Shown in pieces: positions 8,788 to 17,719 of a stretch of DNA of 64,000 nt (position 1 is the first letter of the stretch; every line of letters begins with the position of its first letter). The notes beneath the pieces are model-generated. The model ran no database searches. It had not been told where the DNA came from and saw only the letters and a program-made list of their open reading frames with translations. The DNA is from Emcibacter sp. (GTDB taxonomy: Bacteria; Pseudomonadota; Alphaproteobacteria; Sphingomonadales; Emcibacteraceae): positions 1-64,000 of the forward strand of contig JAIOYI010000011.1 of the NCBI GenBank assembly GCA_021741205.1. The letters run 5' to 3'. Position numbers and translations under genes: made by a program.

Positions 8788-10170
8788 TTACATCAACCTC
8801 AAATCTTTGGCGGTGGCATCAAGACATATTTTGGCCTTATCAAAAAGTTCATCCATTTCAGATTTTGAAATCGTAAGTGGCGGACTGATAATCATTGATT
8901 GGCCGACGGCTCGCATAATCAGATCATTCTTAAAACAATAATCCCGACAGATCGTACCCGCATCCTCATCTCCTGAAAAGGTTGTGCGTGTGGCACGGTC
9001 TTTGACCAGTTGAATACCAGCCATCATACCCCGACCCCGAATTTCACCAACAATCGGATGATTTTCCATCAGATTTTGCAAGCCCGCATGCAGGTAAGGG
9101 CCTGATTCAGTGCGGACCTTTTCCACCAGATTATGGTCTTTTATATAATTGATATTGGCAATAGCCACCGCACAGGCAACGGGATGACCACTATAGGTAT
9201 AGCCATGATTAATTTCGCCACCACTGTTGAGAACTTCAAATATTTCATCTCTAATACCGACGGCAGAAATCGGAATATAGCCCGATGACATACCCTTGGC
9301 CATGGTGATAAAGTCTGGTTTAATACCAAATGTGTCAGAGCCAAACCAGTTACCTGTGCGGCCAAAGCCACAAATAACCTCATCTGCAATCAGTAATATA
9401 TTATATTTTTTGCAAATGCGCTGAATTTCGGGCCAGTATGTGCTTGGTGGGACAATAACACCGCCCGCACCCTGTATAGGCTCGCCGATGAAGGCTGCAA
9501 CCTTGTCTGCACCTATTTTCAGAATTTTTTCTTCCAATTCCTGCGCTCGTTTCAAGCCAAAGGCTTCGGGTGTCATGTCGCCCCCCTCAAGATACCAAAA
9601 GGGTTGGCCGATATGTTCAAATCCAGGTAACAGCGAAGATCCCTTGCCACCCATATTATGCATACCTTCCATACCACCCAAACTGGTCGCGGCAAGTGTG
9701 CTGCCGTGATAGGCATTATGACGGCTAATGATGGTTTGCTTTTCAGGTTTTCCCATGATGTCCCAATAATGTCGCACAAGGCGTATATTGGTGTCATTAG
9801 CCTCTGATCCAGATCCTGAGAAAAAGAAATGATTTATTCCCTTTGGTGTGATTTCGGATAACAGTCTCGATAATTCAATCTGGGGAGGGTGGCTCGTTTT
9901 GAAAAAGCTGTTGTAAAACGGCAATTGTTTCATCTGTTCATGAGCGGCCTCAATCAATTCTTTGCGGCCATAACCCACATTCATGCACCAAAGCCCTGCC
10001 ATGCCATCTAGAATTTTATGACCTTCAGAATCCCATATATAGCTGCCTTCTGCTCGTGTGATAATACGGACACCTTGTTTGCCTAAGGCATCTGGATCAG
10101 AAAAGGGATGTACATTATGGTCACGGTCCAATTCCTGCCACTGGGCGGTATCTCTATTAAAATTACGCAT
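8788..10170 (-). CDS. spuC: Class III aminotransferase, putrescine-pyruvate type
   Basis: 460-residue PLP-dependent transaminase of fold type I. It shows GLWCMNVGYGR near the N-terminus, the YHGST segment, IADEVICGFGRTG with the PLP-interacting Asp, and TMAKGMSSGYIP with the Schiff-base lysine. Close to SpuC-type enzymes, which move the amino group of putrescine (and often cadaverine, 1,3-diaminopropane or GABA) to pyruvate. A longer frame reaches 10272, but the ATG at 10170 has GGAG seven bases upstream and avoids overlap with the aldehyde dehydrogenase gene. It lies between that gene and the membrane protein in one operon. The symbol is by similarity and context. Confidence 0.8.
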   Translation of the reverse strand: MRNFNRDTAQWQELDRDHNVHPFSDPDALGKQGVRIITRAEGSYIWDSEGHKILDGMAGLWCMNVGYGRKELIEAAHEQMKQLPFYNSFFKTSHPPQIELSRLLSEITPKGINHFFFSGSGSEANDTNIRLVRHYWDIMGKPEKQTIISRHNAYHGSTLAATSLGGMEGMHNMGGKGSSLLPGFEHIGQPFWYLEGGDMTPEAFGLKRAQELEEKILKIGADKVAAFIGEPIQGAGGVIVPPSTYWPEIQRICKKYNILLIADEVICGFGRTGNWFGSDTFGIKPDFITMAKGMSSGYIPISAVGIRDEIFEVLNSGGEINHGYTYSGHPVACAVAIANINYIKDHNLVEKVRTESGPYLHAGLQNLMENHPIVGEIRGRGMMAGIQLVKDRATRTTFSGDEDAGTICRDYCFKNDLIMRAVGQSMIISPPLTISKSEMDELFDKAKICLDATAKDLRLM

Positions 10171-10201
10171 AAAAATCTCCAAACTTAAATTAAAAAAGGC
10201 C

Positions 10202-11689
10202 TTATATCTTGATCCATGTGGTCTTAAGATCCGTATATTTCTCAAGAGCATGCATAGATTTATCACGCCCAAAGCCAGATTGTTTAAAACCGCCGAAAGG
10301 AATGGTCATATCACCTGTTGGATCCCAACAATTCACCCAGACCGTACCCGCACGCAAAGCTCGGGACATACGATGTGCCTGTGAAATATCCTGACTCCAT
10401 ACCGCAGCGGCCAGACCATATATCGTGTCATTGGCTATTTTAATAGCGTCCGCCTCATCCTTAAAGGTCAGTACAGAAAGGACAGGGCCAAATATTTCTT
10501 CACGGGCAATGGTCATATCCGACGTCACATCATCAAAAATCGTGGGGTCAATGAAATAGCCTGCACGGTCTTTGCTTCTGCATCCACCCAATGTTAGAGT
10601 TGCACCTTCTTCATTGGCCTTATCAATGTATGAAAGTACCCTGTCCATATGCTGTTCTTCCACCAAGGCACCCATTGATGTTTCGGGATGCAGGGGGTCA
10701 CCCACCTTATGACTTGCACTCGCAAGAGCCAATTTTTCCATAAATTCTTGTTTAATTTCACGGTCAACCAACAGACGTGATCCTGCGGTACAAACCTCAC
10801 CCTGATTAAAGAAGATGGCACTTGCGGCGGCATTCGCTGCCTGATCCAGATCCAGACAATTTTTAGTGATAATGTGTGGTGATTTACCACCGCATTCTAA
10901 GGATACCCGCTTTAAATTGGATTGACCGCTATATTGCATGAAGAATTTACCCACTTGCGTTGATCCTGTGAAGGCAATCATATCCACATCCATATGAAGT
11001 CCAAGCGCCTGTCCTGCGGTTTCGCCAAATCCCGGCAAAACATTAAAAACACCGTCTGGAATGCCAGCTTCCGAGGCAAGTTCCGCAAGCCTTAGGACTG
11101 ATAATGGCGACTGTTCGGCGGGCTTTAAAACAATAGAATTGCCCGCGGCCAAGGCGGGTCCAATTTTCCAACACGCCATAAGAAGCGGAAAATTCCAAGG
11201 CACAACAATACCGATCACGCCTAAGGCCTCCCGGGTGACCAAGGCAAGAGCGCCTGGATCCGTGGGGGCAATTTCATCCATTAATTTATCAGCTGCCTCA
11301 CCGTACCAATGAATAGCACGTGCACAACCCGGAATATCAATGTTCATGGCATCGGAAATGGGTTTACCCATATCCAAACTTTCCAAAAGTGCGAGTTCCT
11401 CTCTATGGGATGTGATCAAATTGGCAAGACGCATCAAGCGTTTTCCACGCTGGGCAGGATGCATGTTTGACCAACGGCCATCTTCGAAGGCATCCCTTGC
11501 GGCTTTGACGGCAACATCAACGTCAGCCGCGTCACATTCCGCCACATCGGCAAATATTTGTGCCGTGGCGGGATTGATACTGTCAAATGTTTTACCCGAA
11601 AGGGAATTCACAAATTTACCGTTAATAAAGGCCTGATTACGGATTGAAAGGTTTGTGGCCTTTTCTGTCCAAAAATCATGTGTTCTCAT
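10202..11689 (-). CDS. puuC: Aldehyde dehydrogenase, gamma-glutamyl-aminobutyraldehyde / aminoaldehyde type
   Basis: 495-residue NAD(P)-dependent aldehyde dehydrogenase. PWNFPLLMACWKIGPALAAG, FTGSTQVGK, the catalytic Glu in SLECGGKSP and the nucleophilic Cys in FNQGEVCTAGSR are all present, and the C-terminal IPFGGFKQSGFGRD segment is typical. In this context it should oxidise gamma-glutamyl-gamma-aminobutyraldehyde, 4-aminobutanal or 3-aminopropanal. GGAG sits ten bases before the ATG at 11689. It lies 43 bases after agmatinase and 31 before the aminotransferase, so the three are almost certainly cotranscribed. Confidence 0.85.
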   Translation of the reverse strand: MRTHDFWTEKATNLSIRNQAFINGKFVNSLSGKTFDSINPATAQIFADVAECDAADVDVAVKAARDAFEDGRWSNMHPAQRGKRLMRLANLITSHREELALLESLDMGKPISDAMNIDIPGCARAIHWYGEAADKLMDEIAPTDPGALALVTREALGVIGIVVPWNFPLLMACWKIGPALAAGNSIVLKPAEQSPLSVLRLAELASEAGIPDGVFNVLPGFGETAGQALGLHMDVDMIAFTGSTQVGKFFMQYSGQSNLKRVSLECGGKSPHIITKNCLDLDQAANAAASAIFFNQGEVCTAGSRLLVDREIKQEFMEKLALASASHKVGDPLHPETSMGALVEEQHMDRVLSYIDKANEEGATLTLGGCRSKDRAGYFIDPTIFDDVTSDMTIAREEIFGPVLSVLTFKDEADAIKIANDTIYGLAAAVWSQDISQAHRMSRALRAGTVWVNCWDPTGDMTIPFGGFKQSGFGRDKSMHALEKYTDLKTTWIKI

Positions 11690-11732
11690 AGTCTGTTCTC
11701 CATTCTTTTCGCTTAAGACGGGATATAATGTT

Positions 11733-12662
11733 TCAATGACCTGTCAGCGTTTCTGAAATTAAATATAATATATCGCAGGCCAGTGTGGCTCCTGCTAATG
11801 CGGTTATCGATCCAATGGGATCGTATGCTGGAGCCACCTCGACGAGATCACCGCCTACCACCTGAAGTCCTTTTAGGCCTTTTAATATTGCTCGACCCTG
11901 CATGACGGTTGCTCCTCCCGGTACGGGCGTTCCTGTTCCCGGTGCAAAAGCCGGATCTAGAAAATCAATGTCAAAGCTTATATAGGCCTTCTTGCCCTGA
12001 ACTCTGTCACGTATCGCCGTCGATATTTCTTCGTTACTCATACCATCTATGGTAATGGCATCGAGAATTTGAAGACCAAAACTATTGGGGTTTGGTGTTC
12101 TGATGCCGATTTGAATTGAATGTTCCACATCAATCAGACCTTCCTTGATGGCATGATAAAACATCGTGCCGTGATTATAATCTTCATCAACCCATGTGTC
12201 GGTATGGGCATCAAAGTGAATAAGCGCCAAAGGACCGTGTTTTTTCACATGAGCCCGAAGCAGGGACAAAGAAATAAAATGATCCCCCCCAAGAGATAGC
12301 AAGGCGGTATCTTGGGAAAGAATTTCATTCGCCGTCCGTTCCAATTCTTTGGTCAGGCGTTCGGGATAGGCTGTAAAGTCACACACATCGCCGTAATCCA
12401 CCACTTTGTGGTGATCCGACAGATGATATTCCCAAGGCCAAACTCCCCATTCAAATTCGCCAACAAGTGACGATTGTTCCCTAATGGCTCTTGGACCCAA
12501 ACGGGCGCCTGAACGATTGGTTGTTCCAAGATCATAAGGCACCCCAAGTACGGCAATATCGACCTCTTTTAGGTCACGAGAATAGGGAAAGCGCAAAAAG
12601 CTCAATATGCCAGCATAGGCTGTTTCTCTATCATTCTCTGGATTGATTGCGCTCTCGGTCAT
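11733..12662 (-). CDS. speB: Agmatinase (ureohydrolase family)
   Basis: 309-residue arginase-fold enzyme that hydrolyses agmatine to putrescine and urea. The manganese-binding motifs are visible in order: GGDHFISL, HFDAHTDTW and SFDIDFLDPAFAPGTGTPVPGG. LGVPYDLGTTNRSGARLGPRAIR near the N-terminus is split here only for reference: LGVPYDLGTTNR then SGARLGPRAIR, both agmatinase hallmarks. Length is as expected. The gene feeds putrescine into the surrounding pathway. It lies 125 bases after puuA and has a weak ribosome-binding site, so it may depend on upstream translation or have its own promoter. A related guanidino-acid hydrolase cannot be fully excluded. Confidence 0.85.
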   Translation of the reverse strand: MTESAINPENDRETAYAGILSFLRFPYSRDLKEVDIAVLGVPYDLGTTNRSGARLGPRAIREQSSLVGEFEWGVWPWEYHLSDHHKVVDYGDVCDFTAYPERLTKELERTANEILSQDTALLSLGGDHFISLSLLRAHVKKHGPLALIHFDAHTDTWVDEDYNHGTMFYHAIKEGLIDVEHSIQIGIRTPNPNSFGLQILDAITIDGMSNEEISTAIRDRVQGKKAYISFDIDFLDPAFAPGTGTPVPGGATVMQGRAILKGLKGLQVVGGDLVEVAPAYDPIGSITALAGATLACDILYLISETLTGH

Positions 12663-12787
12663 TTTTGTGATTAATCTCTTTACTGTCTTTAAATTAGGTC
12701 TAGTTTAATGAACTAACGCCTTTTAAATGCGGAAGTTTGCCACTATTAATCCTTGGTTTATTAGGGACTTTCCCTTCAATTCACGCC

Positions 12788-14149
12788 CTAAACATTCATC
12801 AATAGATATCTGATCTCCCAAGGAGAAAGGACACTGAAATTTGCGGAATATTCCTGTTCCTTCACATCCACATAGGTGGTGATGAATTCATCGCTTAAAA
12901 TTTCGCGCAAAACAGAGGATTTATTAAAATTATTCAAACTTGACAAGAAATGATGGGGCAATTGATGGGTAGGCAGATCATAAGCCGATTCCATCAACGC
13001 ATCACTGGGGGTAAGGCCCTCTACCATGCCCAAATAACCAGCGAGTAATGATCCTGCAATAGCAAGATATGGATTCACGTCAGCCCCTGCAATGCGGTTT
13101 TCAATACGTCGTCCCGGCCTTCCACCTGATGGCACACGAAGCCCAACAGAACGATTTTCCCGTCCCCAATGCAGATTGGCCGGCGAACTCATGCCACTTC
13201 CGATGCGCAGGTAGCTGTTGGCATAAGGGGCAAGAAAGGGCATAAGATCGGGGATATATTTCTGAAGTCCTGCAATATGCGAATGAAATAAAGCCGTATC
13301 TTTCCCATCCTCATCGGCAAAAACATTAAGACCATCGGCAACACCCAAAATACTTTGATGAATATGCATGGCACTACCATATTCATCGGGATAGGGCTGT
13401 GCCATAAAACTTGCAAACATATCATGACGGATGGCAATCTGCTTCATCAGGCGTTTAAAATAAAAGGCCTGATCGGCTACATTAAGGGGCTCTCCATGAT
13501 AGACGTTAATCTCAAACTGGGCGGGGCCCGCTTCCTGTGTCAGGGTTTCCACCTGAATGCCCATAATTTCGCAATATTTATAGACATCATCAAATAAATC
13601 ACTGAATTCATCCAAGGCATCTAGGGACAAAACACCTTTATCCAAAGACATTTTTCCCGAACGACCCCGTGGCGGAATAGGAGGATTTTCGATATTATCC
13701 TGACGGCCAAGGAGAAAAAATTCAAATTCTGGCGCCACAATAGGTTGCCAACCCTTTGCCTCATAAAGGGATAAAACTTTTCTCAAAACTTGGCGGGGTG
13801 AGTTATTGGCAGGCTCGCCATTGTCCCTGACTACATCACACACGACACAAGCGGTCGGCGTTACGCACCACGGCAGAACCGTAAGCGTATCCAAATCAGG
13901 AACAAGGAAAAAATCTTCTTCCATATCGGTGATAAACTCATTGCCGATGAAATCACAATTGATGGTCAGGGCAAATAAAGATTCTGGCAGTCTATGATCA
14001 CGACTATTTAATCCAGCGACAAATTTACTGCGTGGCGTGGACTTGCCCCGGCTAATGCCTGCAAAATCGCTGACCATAATTTCCACATCTTGGATATTAT
14101 TAATGTCTAGCCATTGTTCAATTTCTGCTTTTTTCTTTTCATCTAACAT
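12788..14149 (-). CDS. puuA: Gamma-glutamylputrescine synthetase (glutamine synthetase family)
   Basis: 453 residues, type I glutamine synthetase fold, slightly shorter than GlnA. Seen are APEFEFFLL, the GPAQFEIN segment, the metal and ATP site around MHIHQS, and the arginine-rich NRSVGLRVPSGGRPGRRIENR. It lacks the C-terminal adenylylation region typical of GlnA. PuuA ligates glutamate to putrescine with ATP, starting the gamma-glutamylated route of putrescine degradation. The assignment over GlnA rests on this divergence plus the agmatinase, puuC and puuB neighbours. AAGGTG precedes the ATG at 14149. Two TGTGATCAC palindromes in the 271-base upstream gap suggest strict repression. Confidence 0.85.
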   Translation of the reverse strand: MLDEKKKAEIEQWLDINNIQDVEIMVSDFAGISRGKSTPRSKFVAGLNSRDHRLPESLFALTINCDFIGNEFITDMEEDFFLVPDLDTLTVLPWCVTPTACVVCDVVRDNGEPANNSPRQVLRKVLSLYEAKGWQPIVAPEFEFFLLGRQDNIENPPIPPRGRSGKMSLDKGVLSLDALDEFSDLFDDVYKYCEIMGIQVETLTQEAGPAQFEINVYHGEPLNVADQAFYFKRLMKQIAIRHDMFASFMAQPYPDEYGSAMHIHQSILGVADGLNVFADEDGKDTALFHSHIAGLQKYIPDLMPFLAPYANSYLRIGSGMSSPANLHWGRENRSVGLRVPSGGRPGRRIENRIAGADVNPYLAIAGSLLAGYLGMVEGLTPSDALMESAYDLPTHQLPHHFLSSLNNFNKSSVLREILSDEFITTYVDVKEQEYSANFSVLSPWEIRYLLMNV

Positions 14150-14241
14150 AAAACACCTTAATTATTTTGTTTTTGGGTCGTAGAATAATTTAAACGAGCC
14201 TCACGATTACAGCAGTATGCCCTATTTTGTCTCAAAAGGCT

Positions 14242-14265
14242 ATTAATTTGTGATCACAAATTAAT
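14242..14265. promoter_or_regulatory. 24-bp palindromic operator before puuA
   Basis: A perfect 24-bp palindrome centred on TGTGATCACA, with arms ATTAATTTGTGA and its exact complement. It lies 93 bases upstream of the puuA start. It is the longest of the five related sites in the window and therefore the best candidate for the strongest operator of the GntR/FCD regulator. Confidence 0.7.
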
Positions 14266-14357
14266 TCTTTTTTTGGCCACTCGGCAGATTCTTAAATATG
14301 TTATTAAAAACAAATAATTAACTTAAGTAAACTCACTCATTGTTATCATATTTTATA

Positions 14358-14371
14358 TTTGTGATCACGTT
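14358..14371. promoter_or_regulatory. Second TGTGATCAC operator before puuA
   Basis: TTTGTGATCACGTT is an imperfect copy of the palindrome, about 115 bp from the first, centre to centre. On the minus strand a TTGACA hexamer (14391-14386) lies upstream of it. Two sites roughly 11 helical turns apart before the same gene would allow looping, or the outer one may serve a different promoter. Confidence 0.55.
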
Positions 14372-14420
14372 GAGTTCAAATTATTTGTCAAATATTATTG
14401 TTTGCTCGGGCGATTATTTC

Positions 14421-15263
14421 TCAAACAATAGGCTGTTCAATAAAATCTAGCCAGTTGCTGATTTCCTGTAACCGACAACAAGAATCCGTAACGTCTTCCC
14501 CCATATTATAGTTTTGTCTTATTTCCATACTGTTTTCATCATTTTGAGCGATTTTGAAATCGGCAACCATTTTATTGACGGCCGCTTCATCAGGACAAAA
14601 TCCTTCTTCTATCATTCTAGTTTTATATTTTTGAATAAGAGAGGCTATATAATCAAGATCAAATTCAGGATGATATTGCACACCCCAAAAAATAGCGGAA
14701 CCATGTCTTATCTCCAGCGCCTGAACATGACTGATATCATTGCCAGACAAAACCGAAGCACCCTCTGGCAATCGCACCACATGGTCTAGATGAATGGCAA
14801 CAGCATCAAACTGTGTAGTCTTGTTTTTATAAAGTGGATGGGCGCGGCCCAGTGCTGTTAATTGAATATCACGGGCAATGCCGATTTCCCTACCTTTCGC
14901 ATTCTTTGCAACCTCTCCGCCCGCCGCCACAACCGCAACCTGAAGCCCCCAACAGCTGCCAAAAATTTTAACCTTTTGCTCAAAACAGCTTTTCATGAAA
15001 TCAATCTGGCGGGTAATTGCAGGATCTTGCTCATAAATATTCAAGGCTGATCCCGTCCAGATAATACCATCATATTGTTCAAGCTCGGAACCTTTGGGAA
15101 GCTTTGCCCCTTTGTCGGCGGGCATCACAACATCGCAAGATATTTTTGGTTTTAAAAAACGCAACGTTTTTATATAGAGATCGCTTTGGGTGCAGGAACC
15201 GTTAGCAACGGTTTGATCCCGTGCCTCTTTAGTGTTTCCTTCAACGACAAGTACCCTGCTCAT
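14421..15263 (-). CDS. Class I glutamine amidotransferase, candidate gamma-glutamyl-GABA hydrolase
   Basis: 280 residues. The class I amidotransferase triad is visible: nucleophile Cys104 in GSCWGLQV, and His198 and Glu200 in GVQYHPEFD. It stands alone with no synthetase domain. The sequence is nearer to GMP-synthase-type amidotransferase domains than to E. coli PuuD, but its place among puu genes makes gamma-glutamyl-GABA hydrolase a reasonable inferred role. A C-terminal extension of about 60 residues after the glutaminase core is unusual. The frame can be read from 15305, but the ATG at 15263 has an AGGGTGG sequence upstream and the longer version would run through the operator at 15282. 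Confidence 0.75.
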   Translation of the reverse strand: MSRVLVVEGNTKEARDQTVANGSCTQSDLYIKTLRFLKPKISCDVVMPADKGAKLPKGSELEQYDGIIWTGSALNIYEQDPAITRQIDFMKSCFEQKVKIFGSCWGLQVAVVAAGGEVAKNAKGREIGIARDIQLTALGRAHPLYKNKTTQFDAVAIHLDHVVRLPEGASVLSGNDISHVQALEIRHGSAIFWGVQYHPEFDLDYIASLIQKYKTRMIEEGFCPDEAAVNKMVADFKIAQNDENSMEIRQNYNMGEDVTDSCCRLQEISNWLDFIEQPIV

Positions 15264-15569
15264 AATATCCACCCTAAAAAAATTTGTGATCACAAATAAT
15301 CTCATTAAAATACAAATTATTCAAGCAAATTTATAAAATGTTCCCATAAATCGATATAAAGGCAAATTTTATGCGACCAAAATGCAGAATATACAGAATA
15401 TAGAAGTCCCAATATTTAAGGAAATAAAGAAATTTAAGTCGTTTATTGTATCATGGTATCTCTAAAAAAACCTTGACATAAATATAATTTTGAGGTCATT
15501 GACATAAGATACTTGGAAAAGCATTGTATCAATACGCCTGAATAATAAATTTATTTTGTTGGCAGAAAG
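15264..15569. other. Divergent intergenic region between the amidotransferase and gntR genes
   Basis: This AT-rich 306-base gap contains the operator at 15282-15297 near its left end. Nearer the regulator gene there are two TTGACA hexamers (15473-15478 and 15499-15504), 26 bases apart, either of which could be a -35 element; no convincing -10 at standard spacing was found for either. No ORF with a ribosome-binding site and no structured RNA was noticed. Confidence 0.5.
15282..15297. promoter_or_regulatory. TGTGATCACA operator before the amidotransferase gene
   Basis: ATTTGTGATCACAAAT is a perfect 16-bp palindrome located 19 bases upstream of the amidotransferase start codon. Bound protein here would block initiation or early elongation on the minus strand. 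The regulator gene starts about 280 bases away in the other direction. Confidence 0.65.
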
Positions 15570-15578
15570 GTGATTTTA

Positions 15579-16268
15579 TTGTCACACCATGATCTTAATA
15601 GAGATGAAGATAGCCCAGATCGTAAGATTGCTTATGAAACGGTTTATAAAAGTCTTTATGATTCTATTATTACGGGCCGTTTTAAACCGGGCAAACCCTT
15701 GACCATTCGTGGGCTCGCCGAAGAGATGAATGTAAGCCCCATGCCAGTGCGGGAATCGATTCGGCATCTTGTGGCCTTGGGCGCCCTAGAAATGCAGACG
15801 ACACGCCGTGTTGCAGTCTCTGAAATGACGGAAGAACGCTACCGAGAGATTGTTAAAGTTCGTATTCTTTTGGAGCCAGAAATTTCTGTGCGGGCCATGG
15901 CTCATTGTAATAATGCCCTGATCAATAAATTAAAACATATTGATAATGAAATAGAATCTGCCCTTGATAAGGGTGATGCCGACTGCTATAGCCTTAAAAA
16001 CTGGGAATTTCATTTCACCCTTTATCGGGCGGCAAATTGCCCGATTATGCTAAGGCTGATCGAAAGTATTTGGCTGCAATTTGGGCCATTTATGCGCATA
16101 ATCGTTGGTCGTCTTGGGACATCCTATATGGTTGATCAACATATAAATGCCATTACTGCTCTGAAAAATAAGGATGAAAAGGCTCTTCGTGAAGCCATTC
16201 GTCAGGATATCTATGATGGCATGGATCGTATCGGGGAAAAACTGCTTGGACATGCCTCTCCTAAATAA
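15579..16268 (+). CDS. GntR-family transcriptional regulator with FCD domain
   Basis: About 229 residues. The N-terminal winged helix (about 15-80) shows VYKSLYDSIITGRFKPG and the recognition part LAEEMNVSPMPVRESIRHL. The C-terminal all-helical FCD domain follows, with YREIVKVRILLEPEI and conserved histidines in WEFHFTLYRAA and DQHINAI that often bind metal in FadR/GntR proteins. TTG at 15579 is taken as the start because AAGGTG lies seven bases upstream; GTG at 15570 is possible. GntR/FCD dimers bind short palindromes, so this protein is the best candidate to bind the five TGTGATCAC sites around it, and to respond to a polyamine or a gamma-glutamyl intermediate. Confidence 0.85.
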   Translation: MSHHDLNRDEDSPDRKIAYETVYKSLYDSIITGRFKPGKPLTIRGLAEEMNVSPMPVRESIRHLVALGALEMQTTRRVAVSEMTEERYREIVKVRILLEPEISVRAMAHCNNALINKLKHIDNEIESALDKGDADCYSLKNWEFHFTLYRAANCPIMLRLIESIWLQFGPFMRIIVGRLGTSYMVDQHINAITALKNKDEKALREAIRQDIYDGMDRIGEKLLGHASPK

Positions 16269-16321
16269 CGCTGCTTTATGACAGAATTCCTTGTAATAAA
16301 TATTTTCTCATAAGAATAGCC

Positions 16322-16348
16322 TTGACAAAGCTAATTTGTGATCACAAA
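16322..16348 (+). promoter_or_regulatory. puuB promoter with embedded TGTGATCACA operator
   Basis: TTGACA at 16322-16327 is a consensus -35. The palindrome TTTGTGATCACAAA at 16335-16348 fills the spacer and overlaps the expected -10 position (CAAAAT at 16345-16350, weak). This geometry is typical of a repressor that excludes RNA polymerase. Confidence 0.65.
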
Positions 16349-16394
16349 ATAGACGCTCTATTATCACAAAAATATTCTGTTGAGGCATACCAAA

Positions 16395-17702
16395 ATGACC
16401 CACAACTACACAGAAAAAAAATCAGCGCCCGAACAGCATCCTGCATCATATTATTTTGCTTCGGCAAATAGGGTTCCAGAATTTCCCACACTTGACGGTG
16501 AGGTGCGTTGCGATGTCTGTATCATTGGCGGTGGCTTTACAGGGCTTTCTGCAGCGCTGCATTTGAAGGAACATGGCTATGACGTTATTTTGCTTGAAGC
16601 CCGCAAAATCGGATGGGGGGCTTCTGGCCGCAATGGTGGGCAATTGGGCTCTGGTCAACGTGTAGAACAGCTCGCCTTGGAAAAAAATTTAGGCAAAGAG
16701 ACTGCCCGTTCTTTGTGGGATTTGGCCGAAGAGTCCAAAAATCTTGTTAAAGGTCTTATTGCAAAGCATGACATACATTGTGATCTGAAACCCGGAATTT
16801 TGCACACAGCCCATAAAAAACAGTTTTTAAAAGACTATCAACATGAAGTCGAGAAACTCCAGAATGATTATAATTATGATCACATTCGGTATGTGGACGG
16901 CGATGAGTTATCGGATATGCTCGGCATGCGGAGCTATTACGGCGGTACGCTTGATATGGGAGCCGGTCATTTACACCCTTTGAATTTCGCCTTGGGTTTG
17001 GGGGAGGTCTGCGAAAAAATGGGGGTCAGGATATATGAAAATAGCCCTGTGACATCCTATGTGGAAAACGACAAAATAGTAATTCATACGCCCACAGGCA
17101 CCGTTACGGCGGATAAAATCATTTTGGGCTGTAATGGCTATCTTGGTTATCTGGAACCGAGGCTTGCTGGAAAGATTATGCCCATCAATAATTTTGTTGT
17201 GGCAACCGAACCCCTCGGCGAAGCTCGTGCTCGCCAAATTAACAGGGATGATGTGGCCATTGCGGATTCAAAATTTGTTATCAACTATTTCCGTATGTCA
17301 GCGGACCACCGCTTGTTATTTGGCGGTGGCGAAAATTATACACCAAGTTTTCCAAAGGATATTTCAAGCTTTGTCCGAAAATATATGCTGGAAATTTATC
17401 CGAGCCTAGAGGATGTCAAAATCGATTACGCTTGGGGTGGAGCGTTGGCAATCACCATGAACCGCATGCCCCATATCGGAAAGCTTGGGTCCAATATCTA
17501 TTATGGTCAGGGCTATTCTGGTCATGGTGTTGGTATGGCGACCCTGACGGGAAAAATATTGGCCGATGCCATTCATGGCAATCACCATAGTTTTGATGTC
17601 TTTGAAAAGGTTCCCACCTACACTTTCCCAGGCGGTAGCCATCTGCGCTGGCCTTTGATGGTATTGGGCATGCTTTATTACGCCATCAGAGACCGCATTT
17701 AG
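16395..17702 (+). CDS. puuB: FAD-dependent gamma-glutamylputrescine oxidase
   Basis: 435-residue D-amino-acid-oxidase-type flavoprotein. CIIGGGFTGLSAALHL is the dinucleotide-binding loop, followed by LLEARKIGWGASGRNGGQ, a hallmark of the PuuB/OrdL group, and a C-terminal YYGQGYSGHGVGMATLTGK that contacts FAD. PuuB oxidises gamma-glutamylputrescine to the aldehyde with release of ammonia and hydrogen peroxide. ATG at 16395 is chosen over an upstream in-frame TTG because TTGAGG lies at suitable distance. It is read in the same direction as the regulator gene and has its own operator-bearing promoter. Confidence 0.85.
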   Translation: MTHNYTEKKSAPEQHPASYYFASANRVPEFPTLDGEVRCDVCIIGGGFTGLSAALHLKEHGYDVILLEARKIGWGASGRNGGQLGSGQRVEQLALEKNLGKETARSLWDLAEESKNLVKGLIAKHDIHCDLKPGILHTAHKKQFLKDYQHEVEKLQNDYNYDHIRYVDGDELSDMLGMRSYYGGTLDMGAGHLHPLNFALGLGEVCEKMGVRIYENSPVTSYVENDKIVIHTPTGTVTADKIILGCNGYLGYLEPRLAGKIMPINNFVVATEPLGEARARQINRDDVAIADSKFVINYFRMSADHRLLFGGGENYTPSFPKDISSFVRKYMLEIYPSLEDVKIDYAWGGALAITMNRMPHIGKLGSNIYYGQGYSGHGVGMATLTGKILADAIHGNHHSFDVFEKVPTYTFPGGSHLRWPLMVLGMLYYAIRDRI

Positions 17703-17719
17703 AGCTATCCATAGTATAA

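Noticed and set aside
5840-16348. CRP binding sites as the explanation for the TGTGATCACA palindromes
   Set aside because: CRP sites have TGTGA and TCACA separated by six bases; here the halves abut, and a GntR/FCD gene sits among the sites. Not disproved, but less likely.
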